A DNA stretch of 64,000 nucleotides from Paramicrobacterium chengjingii (GCF_011751765.2 NZ_CP061169.1:1426001-1490000), one strand, 5' to 3'. Shown: positions 1 through 8,145, counted from the first letter of the stretch. Program-made: numbers and translations. The notes: generated by a model from the letters alone, not told the origin.

Positions 1-168
1 GCCCTTGTCGAAAGGCTTGAGCTGAAGCCGCGCATCGCGTATGGTCCGCTGCGCGTTGCGGTATCGGGCCGACGTGTCTCGCCTCCCTTGTTCGAATCCA
101 TGGAGATCCTGGGAAAGACCGATTCAATTGCTCGCATTGAGCGACTGGTGGCGCACCTGGGAGAGTGA
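1..168 (+). CDS. gltX: glutamate--tRNA ligase, C-terminal end (partial)
   Basis: Reading from base 1 in frame 1 gives 55 residues and a TGA stop. The stretch contains [19 protein letters not shown] followed by an arginine-rich helix, which is the typical end of the anticodon-binding domain of bacterial glutamyl-tRNA synthetase. The enzyme charges tRNA-Glu. In Actinobacteria, which generally lack GlnRS, it also misacylates tRNA-Gln, which the amidotransferase GatCAB then corrects. The catalytic domain lies outside the window. The stop overlaps the next start by one base (TGATG). A tRNA-Gln and a tRNA-Glu, both expected substrates, lie within 6.3 kb. Identification is by recall of family sequence. 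Confidence 0.85.
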   Translation, partial: ALVERLELKPRIAYGPLRVAVSGRRVSPPLFESMEILGKTDSIARIERLVAHLGE

Positions 169-1094
169 TGACTCAGCACTACGATGTTGTCATTGTCGGA
201 GGAGGACCCGGGGGTCTCTCCGCCGCTCTTAACCTTGTGCGTGCGCGAATGCGTGTGCTCGTGCTCGATGCGAATCGCCCGCGCCACTCGGCAACGTTGT
301 TTGCTCACGGTTTCCTGACGCGCGACAACATATCGCCTCTTGAATTGCGCCGACTCGGGCGAGAAGACGTGTCGGCATATGAGAACGGCGAGGTGCAATT
401 CGCCACGGTCGACGCCGTGACCTCTCTTCCTGACGGCTTTCGGGTGATCGCCAGCGGTGTCAAGGGCGATCCTGATCGCGATGTGCACACGAAGCGCATC
501 GTCGTTGCAACGGGACTCGCTGAGATTCTGCCCGACATCGGCAATGCGCGCGCCTTCTACGGAACGTGTCTGCACAGCTGTCTCGAGTGCGATGGATGGG
601 AGAAACAGGATGCTCCGCTCGTGCTCATCGGCGAAAGCGATGACCTTGCCGAGCAGGCCTTCCGAGCCCTGCAATGGACGAATGATCTTCTCGTGCTCAC
701 CAACGGCAGTAGTGTCGTCGGCACCGACGAGGAACGCGAACTCGCGCAAGCGGGCATCGACGTTGAACGTTCACCGATCGCCGAGATTCAGGGAGCGCGC
801 GGGGTGATGACCGGCATCGAACTCGCCGATGGCCGAGTGCTTGACTACCGCGGGGGGTTCATTCGGCCGCGCTGGCATGCGCGGCTGGGCTTTCTCGATG
901 GGCTCGGTATTGATATCGATGCTGATGGGCTGCTTGTCGTCGACGATCGCGGACGCGGGTCGCGTGACGGCGTTTATGCCGCCGGCGACATCACTCCTCC
1001 GGGGCCGCAGCAGATTGCTGTTGCCGCGGGGCAGGGAGCCATGGTGTCTGCGACGATCGTCTCTGACGACGCGCGAGTACGGCGTGAATCCTAG
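168..1094 (+). CDS. NAD(P)/FAD-dependent oxidoreductase, thioredoxin-reductase-like
   Basis: A 308-residue pyridine nucleotide-disulphide oxidoreductase of the low-molecular-weight thioredoxin reductase fold. The N-terminal FAD-binding motif VIVGGGPGG is at residues 8-16. A CLEC redox pair (Cys138, Cys141) is followed by DGWE. The second flavin motif GVYAAGDIT lies near the C-terminus. The family includes thioredoxin reductases and related flavin oxidases; the substrate cannot be told from the sequence, and no thioredoxin gene is adjacent. ATG 168 overlaps the gltX stop, suggesting translational coupling; a GTG three bases upstream is the alternative start. A strong promoter for tRNA-Gln follows, so the transcript probably ends nearby. 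Confidence 0.85.
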   Translation: MTQHYDVVIVGGGPGGLSAALNLVRARMRVLVLDANRPRHSATLFAHGFLTRDNISPLELRRLGREDVSAYENGEVQFATVDAVTSLPDGFRVIASGVKGDPDRDVHTKRIVVATGLAEILPDIGNARAFYGTCLHSCLECDGWEKQDAPLVLIGESDDLAEQAFRALQWTNDLLVLTNGSSVVGTDEERELAQAGIDVERSPIAEIQGARGVMTGIELADGRVLDYRGGFIRPRWHARLGFLDGLGIDIDADGLLVVDDRGRGSRDGVYAAGDITPPGPQQIAVAAGQGAMVSATIVSDDARVRRES

Positions 1095-1115
1095 ACACGC
1101 CCGACTGATCCCGTT

Positions 1116-1144
1116 TTGGCGCTTGCCCCTTCGTCGGCTAAAGT
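1116..1144 (+). promoter_or_regulatory. promoter of tRNA-Gln
   Basis: TTGGCG (1116-1121), a 17-base spacer and TAAAGT (1139-1144) form a good sigma-70-type promoter. Transcription would begin about 25 bases before the mature tRNA. The same -35 hexamer recurs upstream of rplS. Confidence 0.6.
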
Positions 1145-1176
1145 TATCTCTTGGTTCGGCTACGCTGAACAGCCCT

Positions 1177-1248
1177 TGGGGTATGGTGTAATTGGCAACA
1201 CAGCGGTTTCTGGTACCGCCATTCTTGGTTCGAGTCCAGGTACCCCAG
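1177..1248 (+). tRNA. tRNA-Gln (anticodon CTG)
   Basis: A 72-base cloverleaf. The acceptor arms TGGGGTA and TACCCCA pair over seven bases with G as discriminator. The anticodon stem GCGGT/ACCGC holds loop TTCTGGT, giving anticodon CTG (reads CAG). The T arm carries TTCGAGT. The first base is T, as in other bacterial tRNA-Gln. The terminal CCA is not fully encoded (the sequence continues CA after the discriminator). In this lineage it is expected to be charged with Glu by GltX and then amidated by GatCAB. Confidence 0.95.
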
Positions 1249-1255
1249 CAATCAC

Positions 1256-1284
1256 ATCCTCGCGCAGTCGCGTGAGGATTTTTT
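1256..1284 (+). terminator. intrinsic terminator after tRNA-Gln
   Basis: ATCCTC pairs with GAGGAT, extended inward by GCG/CGC, followed by a run of six T (1279-1284). It sits eight bases after the tRNA and separates it from the gene converging from the other strand. Confidence 0.8.
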
Positions 1285-1325
1285 GTTTCCGGACAAAATC
1301 GACCGCGTCGACGCAGCGCGCGTGC

Positions 1326-2318
1326 CTAGCTGGTTGACGGTGACCGGAAAGTCAGAGCTGATGGGTGAACCGTTACCGTCACGCCCGTGACAAACCCATG
1401 GTCGTCACCATCGAGTTCTATGCGCTGTGGCTCGTCGAAACGGGCTTCCAACGTGCGTGCCTGCCGGTATTGGAGTGCCCGAAAATGCGGTGTCACGCGC
1501 AGCACTAACGTTCCGAACCTCGTACGGTGCAGCAGACGTGCCACGGCAAGACGCGACCCGATGCGCGCCCATTGCCAGAAGCCCTTCGGTCGAAAGACGA
1601 CGACATCGAGGCGGCCGTCGTCGGGCCTGGCATCGGGCAGCAGCAGGATACCGGCCGTCAACGTGCCGCAGTTTCCGACGATCACGGTGTGGGCATGAAC
1701 GTTTTCTTCGGGGGAGCCGTCCAGGCGATAACGCAGAAGAAACTGCTTGTTGCGTATAACCGATCTGCTGATCGAGTCGGTATAGGCGAGCCAACCGATC
1801 CTCTTCTTCAAGGCGTTCGTCGAATCGGCCGCCATGCTTGCGTCGAGGCCTATTCCGGTCATGACGAGAAACATATGCCGGGTGACGCGAGAATCCTCGT
1901 GCCGCATGTTGACGAAGCCCGCATCAATGAGTCGATCTGATCCGGTGAATGCGGTGCGCACGGCAGATTCGATGTCACTTTTCAGACCGAGGTTTCGTGC
2001 CAGCAAGTTGCCCGTCCCTGTCGGCACAATGGCGATTGGGATCGATGAGTCAGGTACCTGCTCGGAGACGGCTCGGATCGTGCCGTCTCCTCCCGCCACG
2101 ATGATGAGATCAGGATGCTGCAGGAGAGCTGCCGTCGCCACTGATTGGCCCGGGTCGTCGATCGTGGTCTCTAACCAGGCTGAGGGTAGCCACCCTTGCC
2201 GTTCTTCCTCGGCCGCAACGGCAGCACGAAGGCGACGACCATCCAATCTCGTCGGGTTGACAATGACCGTTGCGAAACGCGATTCCGACGATTTTCGATC
2301 TGTCGTCGTGTGGGTCAT
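1326..2318 (-). CDS. diacylglycerol kinase family lipid kinase
   Basis: A 330-residue member of the diacylglycerol/sphingosine-type lipid kinase family (DAGK catalytic domain). The nucleotide-binding motif GGDGT is at residues 76-80 and PTGTGN at 99-104. The N-terminus carries ATVIVNPTR, the usual opening strand. Members phosphorylate diacylglycerol or related lipids with ATP, recycling DAG to phosphatidate. The start is placed at ATG 2318, where the kinase fold begins about 15 residues later. An in-frame upstream start (2387) would add 23 unlikely residues. A second, divergent family member lies at 5236-6141. The lipid substrate is unknown. The gap to the MFS gene end (2319-2488) shows no further gene. 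Confidence 0.85.
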   Translation of the reverse strand: MTHTTTDRKSSESRFATVIVNPTRLDGRRLRAAVAAEEERQGWLPSAWLETTIDDPGQSVATAALLQHPDLIIVAGGDGTIRAVSEQVPDSSIPIAIVPTGTGNLLARNLGLKSDIESAVRTAFTGSDRLIDAGFVNMRHEDSRVTRHMFLVMTGIGLDASMAADSTNALKKRIGWLAYTDSISRSVIRNKQFLLRYRLDGSPEENVHAHTVIVGNCGTLTAGILLLPDARPDDGRLDVVVFRPKGFWQWARIGSRLAVARLLHRTRFGTLVLRVTPHFRALQYRQARTLEARFDEPQRIELDGDDHGFVTGVTVTVHPSALTFRSPSTS

Positions 2319-2488
2319 GGAGCACTTCTTCGAGGTGTAATGAGCGGTCAAGAAATCACGAATCGGCGACGGTTCTGGGCGCCTCACACGATGAGCGGGC
2401 CAGTCATGCGCGGTGTGCTCTCAACCATACGCGTGACCATCTGCCCGCTCCTTGGTGAACCTGTGGATCTCACAAGCGTTGCTCACGG

Positions 2489-3784
2489 CTACTGGGCAGT
2501 GGGCGACGAGAATTTTTCGGCATGTGTGGACCACTGCCTCTCAACGGGCAGGGCCCGCAGCCCGCGGTTGGTCACCGCGAGAATCACCGCGAGCGCGGTA
2601 AGCGCAGCGCAAACGACGAGCGTTCCCGTGCGGCCGACCAACGTGAGCCCGAAACCGGCGATCAGAGGGGCGAGCGGCATCGCTCCCATGGACATCAAAC
2701 GTGAGGCGCTATTGGCGCGCCCCAACAACTCGGTGGGAACAGCAACCATGAAGTACCCCATGAGTGCTGAATTGAGCGCTGGTACCAGGAACACAGCGAA
2801 CCCGATCACGATCATGATGGAGAGTACGGAATGTGCTAGCGGCAGCGCGACGGTGCCGAGAGTGCACAGCACGAGACTCGCGATGACGATCGCCCCGCCT
2901 CTAAAGCGCGGAACGAGCAGGGGCGCCACCAAGGCGCCAACGAGCATGACGGCGCCTAACACGGCCGAGATCGTGCCGATGACGACGGGGGAGTGGCCCG
3001 TCTGCTGCAGCGAGTACATGATCGTTGTCATTGCCGAGTTGAATCCCAGGTTAGCTAGCATTGCCACCCAGAGCGCTCCGCGCAGGTCGACGCGGGAGAA
3101 CAGCCACGCGAATCCCTCTCGAGCCTCGACGAGGGCGCTCTGGCGGAGGACTACAGTCGGGGTGGTCGAGGGTTGCGGTTCGGTCATCTTCGGGGCTTCG
3201 TCCCGACCCAGCATCCATGCGCCCACTGCTGAGATACCGTAGGAGGCCGCTGCAACCAGGGCGACCAACCAGCCACCGACGGCAAGAAGTGCACCACCGA
3301 GTGGTCCACCTGCCAGCTGGATTGCTGCACCGCGGCCTTGGTTGGCAGCTTGCGCCCGCCCCATGGCATCGTCGGGCACAACCTGTTTGAGAGCGGCTTC
3401 CCCGGCGACGTCAAACAGCCCGTCACGAGCGTTGATGAACACGTTCAGCACGAGCAAGACGCTGAAGCTGAGCGCGGACATGCCGTCGAGAATGGCGAAG
3501 CATCCCGCAATCGCGACACCAATGCTGGCTCCGAGCAACATGAGCGCGGGCCGACGATGCCGGTCAGCAAGGACGCCTCCACCGAGCGTGAACAGAAGCG
3601 CTGTCACGACGCCGACAGCCCCGATGGTTCCGGCTTGAGCAGGGCTGTCAGTGACCATGAGGGCAATGAGTGGGACGGCGAAATTCAACAGTGATGCCGC
3701 GAGCTCTTTCGTGGCATCGCTTGCGAACCAGGTCGGATATCGCTTGACGCGCCACAGACGGGTCGTGACTTCTGAAGTGGACAT
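2489..3784 (-). CDS. MFS transporter (probable efflux, MdtH/Bmr-like)
   Basis: A 431-residue protein with about twelve hydrophobic segments. It has the major facilitator pattern, with GGGVLADRHRRPALM matching the loop 2-3 motif of MFS drug exporters, and probably exports a small molecule with proton antiport. The start is ATG 3784 (MSTSEVTTRLWRVKRYP); a longer reading frame upstream would run through the operator and is rejected. It is transcribed divergently from an HTH regulator. Its own promoter (TTGCGC, 17 bases, TAATGT) has its -35 inside a palindrome, and its -10 ends seven bases before the ATG, so the mRNA is probably leaderless. The substrate is unknown. Confidence 0.88.
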   Translation of the reverse strand: MSTSEVTTRLWRVKRYPTWFASDATKELAASLLNFAVPLIALMVTDSPAQAGTIGAVGVVTALLFTLGGGVLADRHRRPALMLLGASIGVAIAGCFAILDGMSALSFSVLLVLNVFINARDGLFDVAGEAALKQVVPDDAMGRAQAANQGRGAAIQLAGGPLGGALLAVGGWLVALVAAASYGISAVGAWMLGRDEAPKMTEPQPSTTPTVVLRQSALVEAREGFAWLFSRVDLRGALWVAMLANLGFNSAMTTIMYSLQQTGHSPVVIGTISAVLGAVMLVGALVAPLLVPRFRGGAIVIASLVLCTLGTVALPLAHSVLSIMIVIGFAVFLVPALNSALMGYFMVAVPTELLGRANSASRLMSMGAMPLAPLIAGFGLTLVGRTGTLVVCAALTALAVILAVTNRGLRALPVERQWSTHAEKFSSPTAQ

Positions 3785-3791
3785 ACACCCG

Positions 3792-3837
3792 ACATTAGAC
3801 GCGCAATCAATATTGCGCAATATAGATTGCGCAATAT
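3792..3837. promoter_or_regulatory. divergent promoter with repeated palindromic operator
   Basis: ATATTGCGCAATAT (3810-3823) is a perfect 14-base palindrome. ATTGCGCAATAT recurs as a direct repeat at 3826-3837, and a half site GCGCAAT lies at 3801-3807. On the minus strand TTGCGC (3820-3815), a 17-base spacer and TAATGT (3797-3792) make a promoter for the MFS gene, so the palindrome covers its -35 and spacer. The HTH gene has TAATCT (3854-3859) ending six bases before its ATG. The layout fits repression of both genes by the HTH protein. Confidence 0.7.
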
Positions 3838-3865
3838 TGTCTGCGTAAGCGCCTAATCTAGAACT

Positions 3866-4507
3866 ATGGCACACGAGCGCGAGCGCACGGATAGACCCGG
3901 AGCAGATCCAGAAAACTCGGACGAGCGTGACAATCACACGTGGTTCGACGAATCAAGCGTGATGACCGACGCCATGCTCAAGGCGTTGACCCATCCGCTG
4001 CGCCGCCGCATTATGCGCCTTCTGGCCCAGCGCATGCACGCGCGAGCCGCCGACCTCGCGGGCGAGCTCGACGTCGCCCCGAATTCGGTGAGTTTTCACC
4101 TGCGCAGCCTGGCTGACGCCGGTTTGATCGAGGAAGCACCCGAGCGAGCACGAGACCGTCGAGACCGCGTTTGGACTCCCGTGAAAGGAAGCTTGAACGT
4201 CGGCACCCCCGAGCACCCGGTCGCCGATGAGATACTTGGGGATGCGTTGATGAGGGCAATGGTCGAGGACCACTACGAGCTCGTGCGTCGCGCGAGCTCG
4301 ACATGGATGGATTTCATCTCCGGACGGGACGACAGCCTGACGTCAAACTTCATGCACATGAACGTGCCCATGGATCACGAGACAGCCCGTGTGTTCTTTC
4401 GCACGATCAGCCAGATGGCAGCGGATGCTGCGGACCGATTTCACCCGGACGATCCTGGCGTGCATGTCTGGGAAATCGACGTGATCGCGGCAGACGACAC
4501 GGTGTGA
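3866..4507 (+). CDS. winged-helix transcriptional regulator (ArsR-like, HTH_20)
   Basis: A 213-residue protein. Residues about 35-100 form a winged helix of ArsR type (AMLKALTHPLRRRIMRLLAQ, then ADLAGELDVAPNSVSFHLRSLADAGLIEEA). The C-terminal half is acidic and resembles the ligand or dimerisation region of HTH_20 proteins. It is divergent from the MFS exporter, and the intervening DNA carries repeated palindromes, so it is most likely the local repressor and autoregulator. No clustered cysteines suggest a metal sensor. ATG 3866 follows TAATCT by six bases, so a leaderless transcript is likely. It converges with the metallo-hydrolase gene 30 bases downstream. Confidence 0.85.
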   Translation: MAHERERTDRPGADPENSDERDNHTWFDESSVMTDAMLKALTHPLRRRIMRLLAQRMHARAADLAGELDVAPNSVSFHLRSLADAGLIEEAPERARDRRDRVWTPVKGSLNVGTPEHPVADEILGDALMRAMVEDHYELVRRASSTWMDFISGRDDSLTSNFMHMNVPMDHETARVFFRTISQMAADAADRFHPDDPGVHVWEIDVIAADDTV

Positions 4508-4537
4508 ATGATCGGGAGAGCCCTCCCTCAGGAGAAG

Positions 4538-5176
4538 TCAGACCTCGATCGACTCGCCCGGCTCAAGGGGGAAGTGTTCGCCTCCGGCGGCTTCAACGAC
4601 GCTGGCGATGCGCTGATTCGACATATTCTTGCCAATGCGCGAGAGCACCATCTCATGGGTGGGAAAGCTGCGCTTCGGCGCAACAGCGCTCGCGAAGTCC
4701 ATGACCTCGCTGATCTTCAGCCACGGGGCCCCCGCGGGCACGGCCATCACGTCGACATCGACGCCCTCAGGGACGGTGAACGAGTCACCTCCGTAGTACA
4801 CGGAGCCGTTGATCAGAACTCCGACGTTGTCGACGACGGGAATCGACGGGTGAATCACAGCGTGCCTGCCTCCGTAGAAACGCAACGTGAACGGCGCTAC
4901 CTCGACCTCGTCGCCTGCCGCTACAACCTCAACGGCAAAGCCCTCGGCGGCAGCCGCAACGCCGGCGGGGCCGAAGATGCGCACGTTGGGGTTGATCGAT
5001 TGAATGCGCTGGAGCTGCTCGGGCGTCCAATGGTCGGGGTGCTCGTGTGTGATCACGACGGCGACAGTTCCGCCAGCATCCGTGATGGGTGTCGTGAAGG
5101 AACCGGGATCGACGATCAGTCGTGCCCCGGCATCATCAACGACGAACGCCGCGTGTTCGAGCTTTGTCAGGTTCAT
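4538..5176 (-). CDS. MBL-fold metallo-hydrolase
   Basis: A 212-residue metallo-beta-lactamase-fold protein. The zinc motif HEHPDH is at residues 44-49, with further metal ligands in YYGGDSF and near SFPTHE. It begins MNLTKLEHAAFVVDD and resembles the UPF0173/UlaG-like branch of small hydrolases. The reaction is unknown. ATG 5176 is preceded by GGGAGAG at a sensible ribosome-binding distance, and an upstream in-frame start (5233) would overlap the neighbour's promoter. It is divergent from the second lipid kinase. Confidence 0.85.
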   Translation of the reverse strand: MNLTKLEHAAFVVDDAGARLIVDPGSFTTPITDAGGTVAVVITHEHPDHWTPEQLQRIQSINPNVRIFGPAGVAAAAEGFAVEVVAAGDEVEVAPFTLRFYGGRHAVIHPSIPVVDNVGVLINGSVYYGGDSFTVPEGVDVDVMAVPAGAPWLKISEVMDFASAVAPKRSFPTHEMVLSRIGKNMSNQRIASVVEAAGGEHFPLEPGESIEV

Positions 5177-5235
5177 ATCGCCAGTCTCTCCCTGCCTCGC
5201 GACACCCGCAAGTTCGGTACTGCCATAATCCAAGA

Positions 5236-6141
5236 GTGACTCGTGAACACCCTCGCATCGCCGTCGCGATCAATCCCACGTCAAGCTTTGGCGCCCACTC
5301 AGCACAGGGAATGCGCGTTGTCGAGGCACTTGCGCAGCACGGTGTCGAAGTGACCACCCTCATTGAGGCAAGTGCTGACAAGTTGTTCAACGCAACCGTC
5401 AGGGCAGTGACCGATGCCCCCGATGCACTCGTCGCGGTCGGAGGTGACGGGCTGGTGAACCTGACCATTAATGCGCTCGCCGAGACTGACGTTCCGCTGG
5501 CAATCGTGCCGACGGGGACGGGAAACGATCTCGCCAGGGGGTTGGGAATCAGGAGGCAGAAATCGGATGCCGCAGCGCTGCGCATCGTGAGCGCGCTGCG
5601 TGCGGGCAGCATCCGGGCCGTCGACGTGGGCGTCGTGACGACATCTCTCGGGGAGCGACGATTCGGAGGCGTCGTTTCCGTGGGATTCGATGCCCGTGTG
5701 AATGCTCGTGCAAACGCGATGCGGTGGCCGCGCGGAGGAGCACGCTATGTTCTGGCGACGCTGCGTGAAGTCGTCTCGCTGCGAGATGAGAAGCTGACGA
5801 TGACCGATGGCCTAGAGACTCTGCAGTTCGATGGGACGTTCGTGTCGATTGCCAACAATCGGTTTATCGGCGGCGGCATGGCGATCGCACCGGAGGCAGA
5901 GCTTGACGACGGACTCTTTGACGTCGTTCGTGTTGACCCGGTCTCTCGGCTAGAGCTTCTGATGTTCTTTCCTCGGGTGTTCGCGGGAACGCATACGAAG
6001 CTCAATGTCGTGCACGTGCGTCGTCAGAGAGAGATCTCTCTGACTGGAGCTGGGATTGACCTGTACGCTGACGGTGAAAAGCTGGGAACGCTTCCCGCGA
6101 GCATCCGGATGCTTCCCGGAGAGCTGCGTGTGCTCGCATAA
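5236..6141 (+). CDS. diacylglycerol kinase (DagK-type)
   Basis: A 301-residue DAGK-family lipid kinase with INPTSSFG at the N-terminus, GGDG at residues 69-72 and PTGTGND at 92-98. The family phosphorylates diacylglycerol, feeding phosphatidate back to phospholipid synthesis together with PlsC and CdsA, which are encoded later in the window. The start is GTG 5236. The hexamer CATAAT (5224-5229) ends six bases before it, implying a leaderless mRNA, and the longer frame from 5122 would invade the divergent hydrolase. It is a paralogue of 1326-2318 with low overall similarity; which of the two is the housekeeping DagK cannot be decided here, but this one is closer in length and motif spacing to DgkB-type enzymes. 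Confidence 0.85.
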   Translation: MTREHPRIAVAINPTSSFGAHSAQGMRVVEALAQHGVEVTTLIEASADKLFNATVRAVTDAPDALVAVGGDGLVNLTINALAETDVPLAIVPTGTGNDLARGLGIRRQKSDAAALRIVSALRAGSIRAVDVGVVTTSLGERRFGGVVSVGFDARVNARANAMRWPRGGARYVLATLREVVSLRDEKLTMTDGLETLQFDGTFVSIANNRFIGGGMAIAPEAELDDGLFDVVRVDPVSRLELLMFFPRVFAGTHTKLNVVHVRRQREISLTGAGIDLYADGEKLGTLPASIRMLPGELRVLA

Positions 6142-6195
6142 GCGCGGCAACGCGGCCGACACGCCCGGAATTGTGCCTGGCGCGCCGGTGATTTG

Positions 6196-6222
6196 TTGCG
6201 CGGGGTCGTTTCGTGGCATACT
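6196..6222 (+). promoter_or_regulatory. promoter of tRNA-Glu
   Basis: TTGCGC (6196-6201) and CATACT (6217-6222), separated by 15 bases, lie 16 bases upstream of the tRNA. The spacer is short, so this is a tentative assignment. Confidence 0.45.
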
Positions 6223-6238
6223 CATGGAGTTGTTTTCC

Positions 6239-6311
6239 GGCCCCATCGTCTAGCGGCCTAGGACGTCGCCCTCTCACGGCGGTAACGCGGGTTCAAATCC
6301 CGCTGGGGTCA
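6239..6311 (+). tRNA. tRNA-Glu (anticodon CTC)
   Basis: A 73-base cloverleaf. The acceptor arms GGCCCCA/TGGGGTC pair over seven positions (one G-T), the anticodon loop CCTCTCA gives anticodon CTC (reads GAG), and the T loop is TTCAAAT. The discriminator is A and no CCA is encoded. It is a substrate of GltX, whose gene ends at base 168. Confidence 0.95.
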
Positions 6312-6319
6312 CAACGAGG

Positions 6320-6357
6320 AAAAGCCTTTCAAAGGAACACTTTTGAAAGGCTTTTTT
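6320..6357 (+). terminator. intrinsic terminator after tRNA-Glu
   Basis: A perfect 14-base stem (6320-6333 with 6342-6355), an eight-base loop GGAACACT, and a T run (6352-6357) right after the stem. It is the strongest terminator in the window. Confidence 0.92.
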
Positions 6358-6372
6358 GCTGTCGTCTCGCCT

Positions 6373-6465
6373 TGGCAACGTTTTCAGCAATTCTGCCCGA
6401 ATTGCCCTCCGACACGATTATGCTGATTTCACGTAGTACAGCAACGTTGCTGCGCACACGTGTGC
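6373..6465. promoter_or_regulatory. LacI-like palindromes around the peptide ABC promoter
   Basis: TGGCAACGTTTTCA (6373-6386) and CAGCAACGTTGCTG (6439-6452, a perfect 14-base palindrome) share the core GCAACGTT, with centres 66 bases apart. A second perfect palindrome, GCACACGTGTGC, follows at 6454-6465. A -10 candidate TATGCT (6419-6424) lies between the two core sites. CG-centred palindromes of this type are typical of LacI-family operators. No LacI gene is in the window. Confidence 0.5.
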
Positions 6466-6505
6466 CAGCGGCGTAACTCCCAACCAAGAAAGGGATGTAC
6501 CGACA

Positions 6506-8137
6506 ATGGCATCCGGAAAGTCCACAACCCGGCGCGTTGTGACGACGACTGCAGGTCTCGCAGTTGCCGCTCTCGCCCTCGCCGGCTGTTCAGGCAGTTC
6601 AGGCGACTCCGGCGGATCGGGAGGTGATGGCGGCGCGATCGTGATCGGTACGACCGACAAGATCACCACCATCGACCCGGCCGGTTCGTATGACAATGGT
6701 TCGTTCGCCGTGATGAACCAGATCTATCCGTTCCTCATGAACACTCCGTACGGCAGCCCCGACGTCGAACCAGATATCGCGGAGTCGGCGGAGTTCACGT
6801 CGCCGAAGGAATACACCGTCACGCTCAAGGACGGCCTCACCTTCGCGAACGGAAACGAACTCACGTCGTCTGACGTGAAATTCAGCTTCGATCGCACACT
6901 GAAGATCGCCGACCCGAACGGTCCGGCATCGCTTCTCAACAACCTCGAGAGCGTCGAGGCACCCGATGACACCACCGTCGTGTTCACCCTGAAGAGCGCG
7001 AACGACCAGACGTTCCCGCAGGTGCTCTCGAGCCCAGCAGGGCCGATCGTTGACGAAGATGTGTTCTCCGCTGACGAGCTGACGCCCGACAAGGAGATCG
7101 TCGACGGCAAGGCATTCGCCGGGCAGTACTCGATTGACAGCTACGACTTCAACAACCTGATTCAGTACAAGGCAAACCCCGACTACCAGGGTGTGCTTGG
7201 TGCCGCCGAGAATGAGGTAGTCAACGTCAAGTACTACTCGGAGTCGTCAAACCTCAAGCTCGCGGTTCAGGAGGGTGACATCGATGTTGCTTACCGTAGC
7301 CTTTCCGCGACCGACGTCGAGGACCTCAAGGGCAACGACAAGGTCAAGGTGACAAGCGGTCCCGGCGGTGAGATCCGCTACATCGTGTTCAACTTCGACA
7401 CGATGCCGTTCGGCGCCAAGGCCGACGGAGCAGACGAGACAAAGTCTCTCGCTGTGCGGCAGGCCATGGCCGATCTCATCGACCGTGAGCAGATCGCCGA
7501 GCAGGTGTACAAGGGCACGTATACGCCGCTGTACTCCTACATTCCTGAGGGCCTGACGGGTGCGAACGAGTCGCTCAAGGGTCTGTACGGCGACGGCGAC
7601 GGCGGTCCGGATGCTGACAAGGCGAAGCAGCGCCTCGAAGACGCCGGCATCGAGACGCCCGTGAAGCTCAGCATCCAGTACTCGAATGACCACTACGGTC
7701 CCTCGTCGGCCGATGAGTACGCGCTCATCAAGTCGCAGCTTGAGGCCGACGGCCTCTTCAGCGTCGACCTCCAGACGACGGAGTGGGTGCAGTACTCGAA
7801 GGACCGCACCGCAGATGTTTACCCGATGTACCAGCTGGGTTGGTTCCCCGACTACTCAGACGCGGCAAACTACCTGCAGCCGTTCTTCAGCAAGGACAAC
7901 TTCCTTGTGAACCATTACGACAATGCTGAGGTTCAGGATCTCATCAACCAGCAGCTGGTTGAGAGCGACCCTGATGCACGCGCCAAGCTCATTGAGCAGA
8001 TTCAGGACGTCGCAGCGCAGACCCTGCCCACCCTGCCGTACCTGCAGGGGGCGCAGATCGCGGTGTCGGGCGCGGACGTTGAGGGCATCACTCTCGACGC
8101 GTCGTTCAAGTTCCGATACGCACCCATTCACAAATAG
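6506..8137 (+). CDS. ABC transporter substrate-binding lipoprotein (SBP_bac_5, peptide/opine type)
   Basis: A 543-residue family 5 solute-binding protein. A lipoprotein signal peptide ends in LALAGC (Cys28), followed by a Ser/Gly-rich linker. The mature part shows the DppA/OppA pattern, for example YTVTLKDGLTFANG and VRQAMADLIDREQIAEQVY. It would be anchored outside the membrane and deliver ligand to the two permeases encoded downstream. Family members bind oligopeptides but also nickel, opines or oligosaccharides; the LacI-like sites at the promoter leave a sugar ligand possible. AAAGGGA precedes ATG 6506. It is separated from the permease gene by a strong hairpin, so it is probably made in excess over the membrane components. 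Confidence 0.92.
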   Translation: MASGKSTTRRVVTTTAGLAVAALALAGCSGSSGDSGGSGGDGGAIVIGTTDKITTIDPAGSYDNGSFAVMNQIYPFLMNTPYGSPDVEPDIAESAEFTSPKEYTVTLKDGLTFANGNELTSSDVKFSFDRTLKIADPNGPASLLNNLESVEAPDDTTVVFTLKSANDQTFPQVLSSPAGPIVDEDVFSADELTPDKEIVDGKAFAGQYSIDSYDFNNLIQYKANPDYQGVLGAAENEVVNVKYYSESSNLKLAVQEGDIDVAYRSLSATDVEDLKGNDKVKVTSGPGGEIRYIVFNFDTMPFGAKADGADETKSLAVRQAMADLIDREQIAEQVYKGTYTPLYSYIPEGLTGANESLKGLYGDGDGGPDADKAKQRLEDAGIETPVKLSIQYSNDHYGPSSADEYALIKSQLEADGLFSVDLQTTEWVQYSKDRTADVYPMYQLGWFPDYSDAANYLQPFFSKDNFLVNHYDNAEVQDLINQQLVESDPDARAKLIEQIQDVAAQTLPTLPYLQGAQIAVSGADVEGITLDASFKFRYAPIHK

Positions 8138-8145
8138 TCCACATC

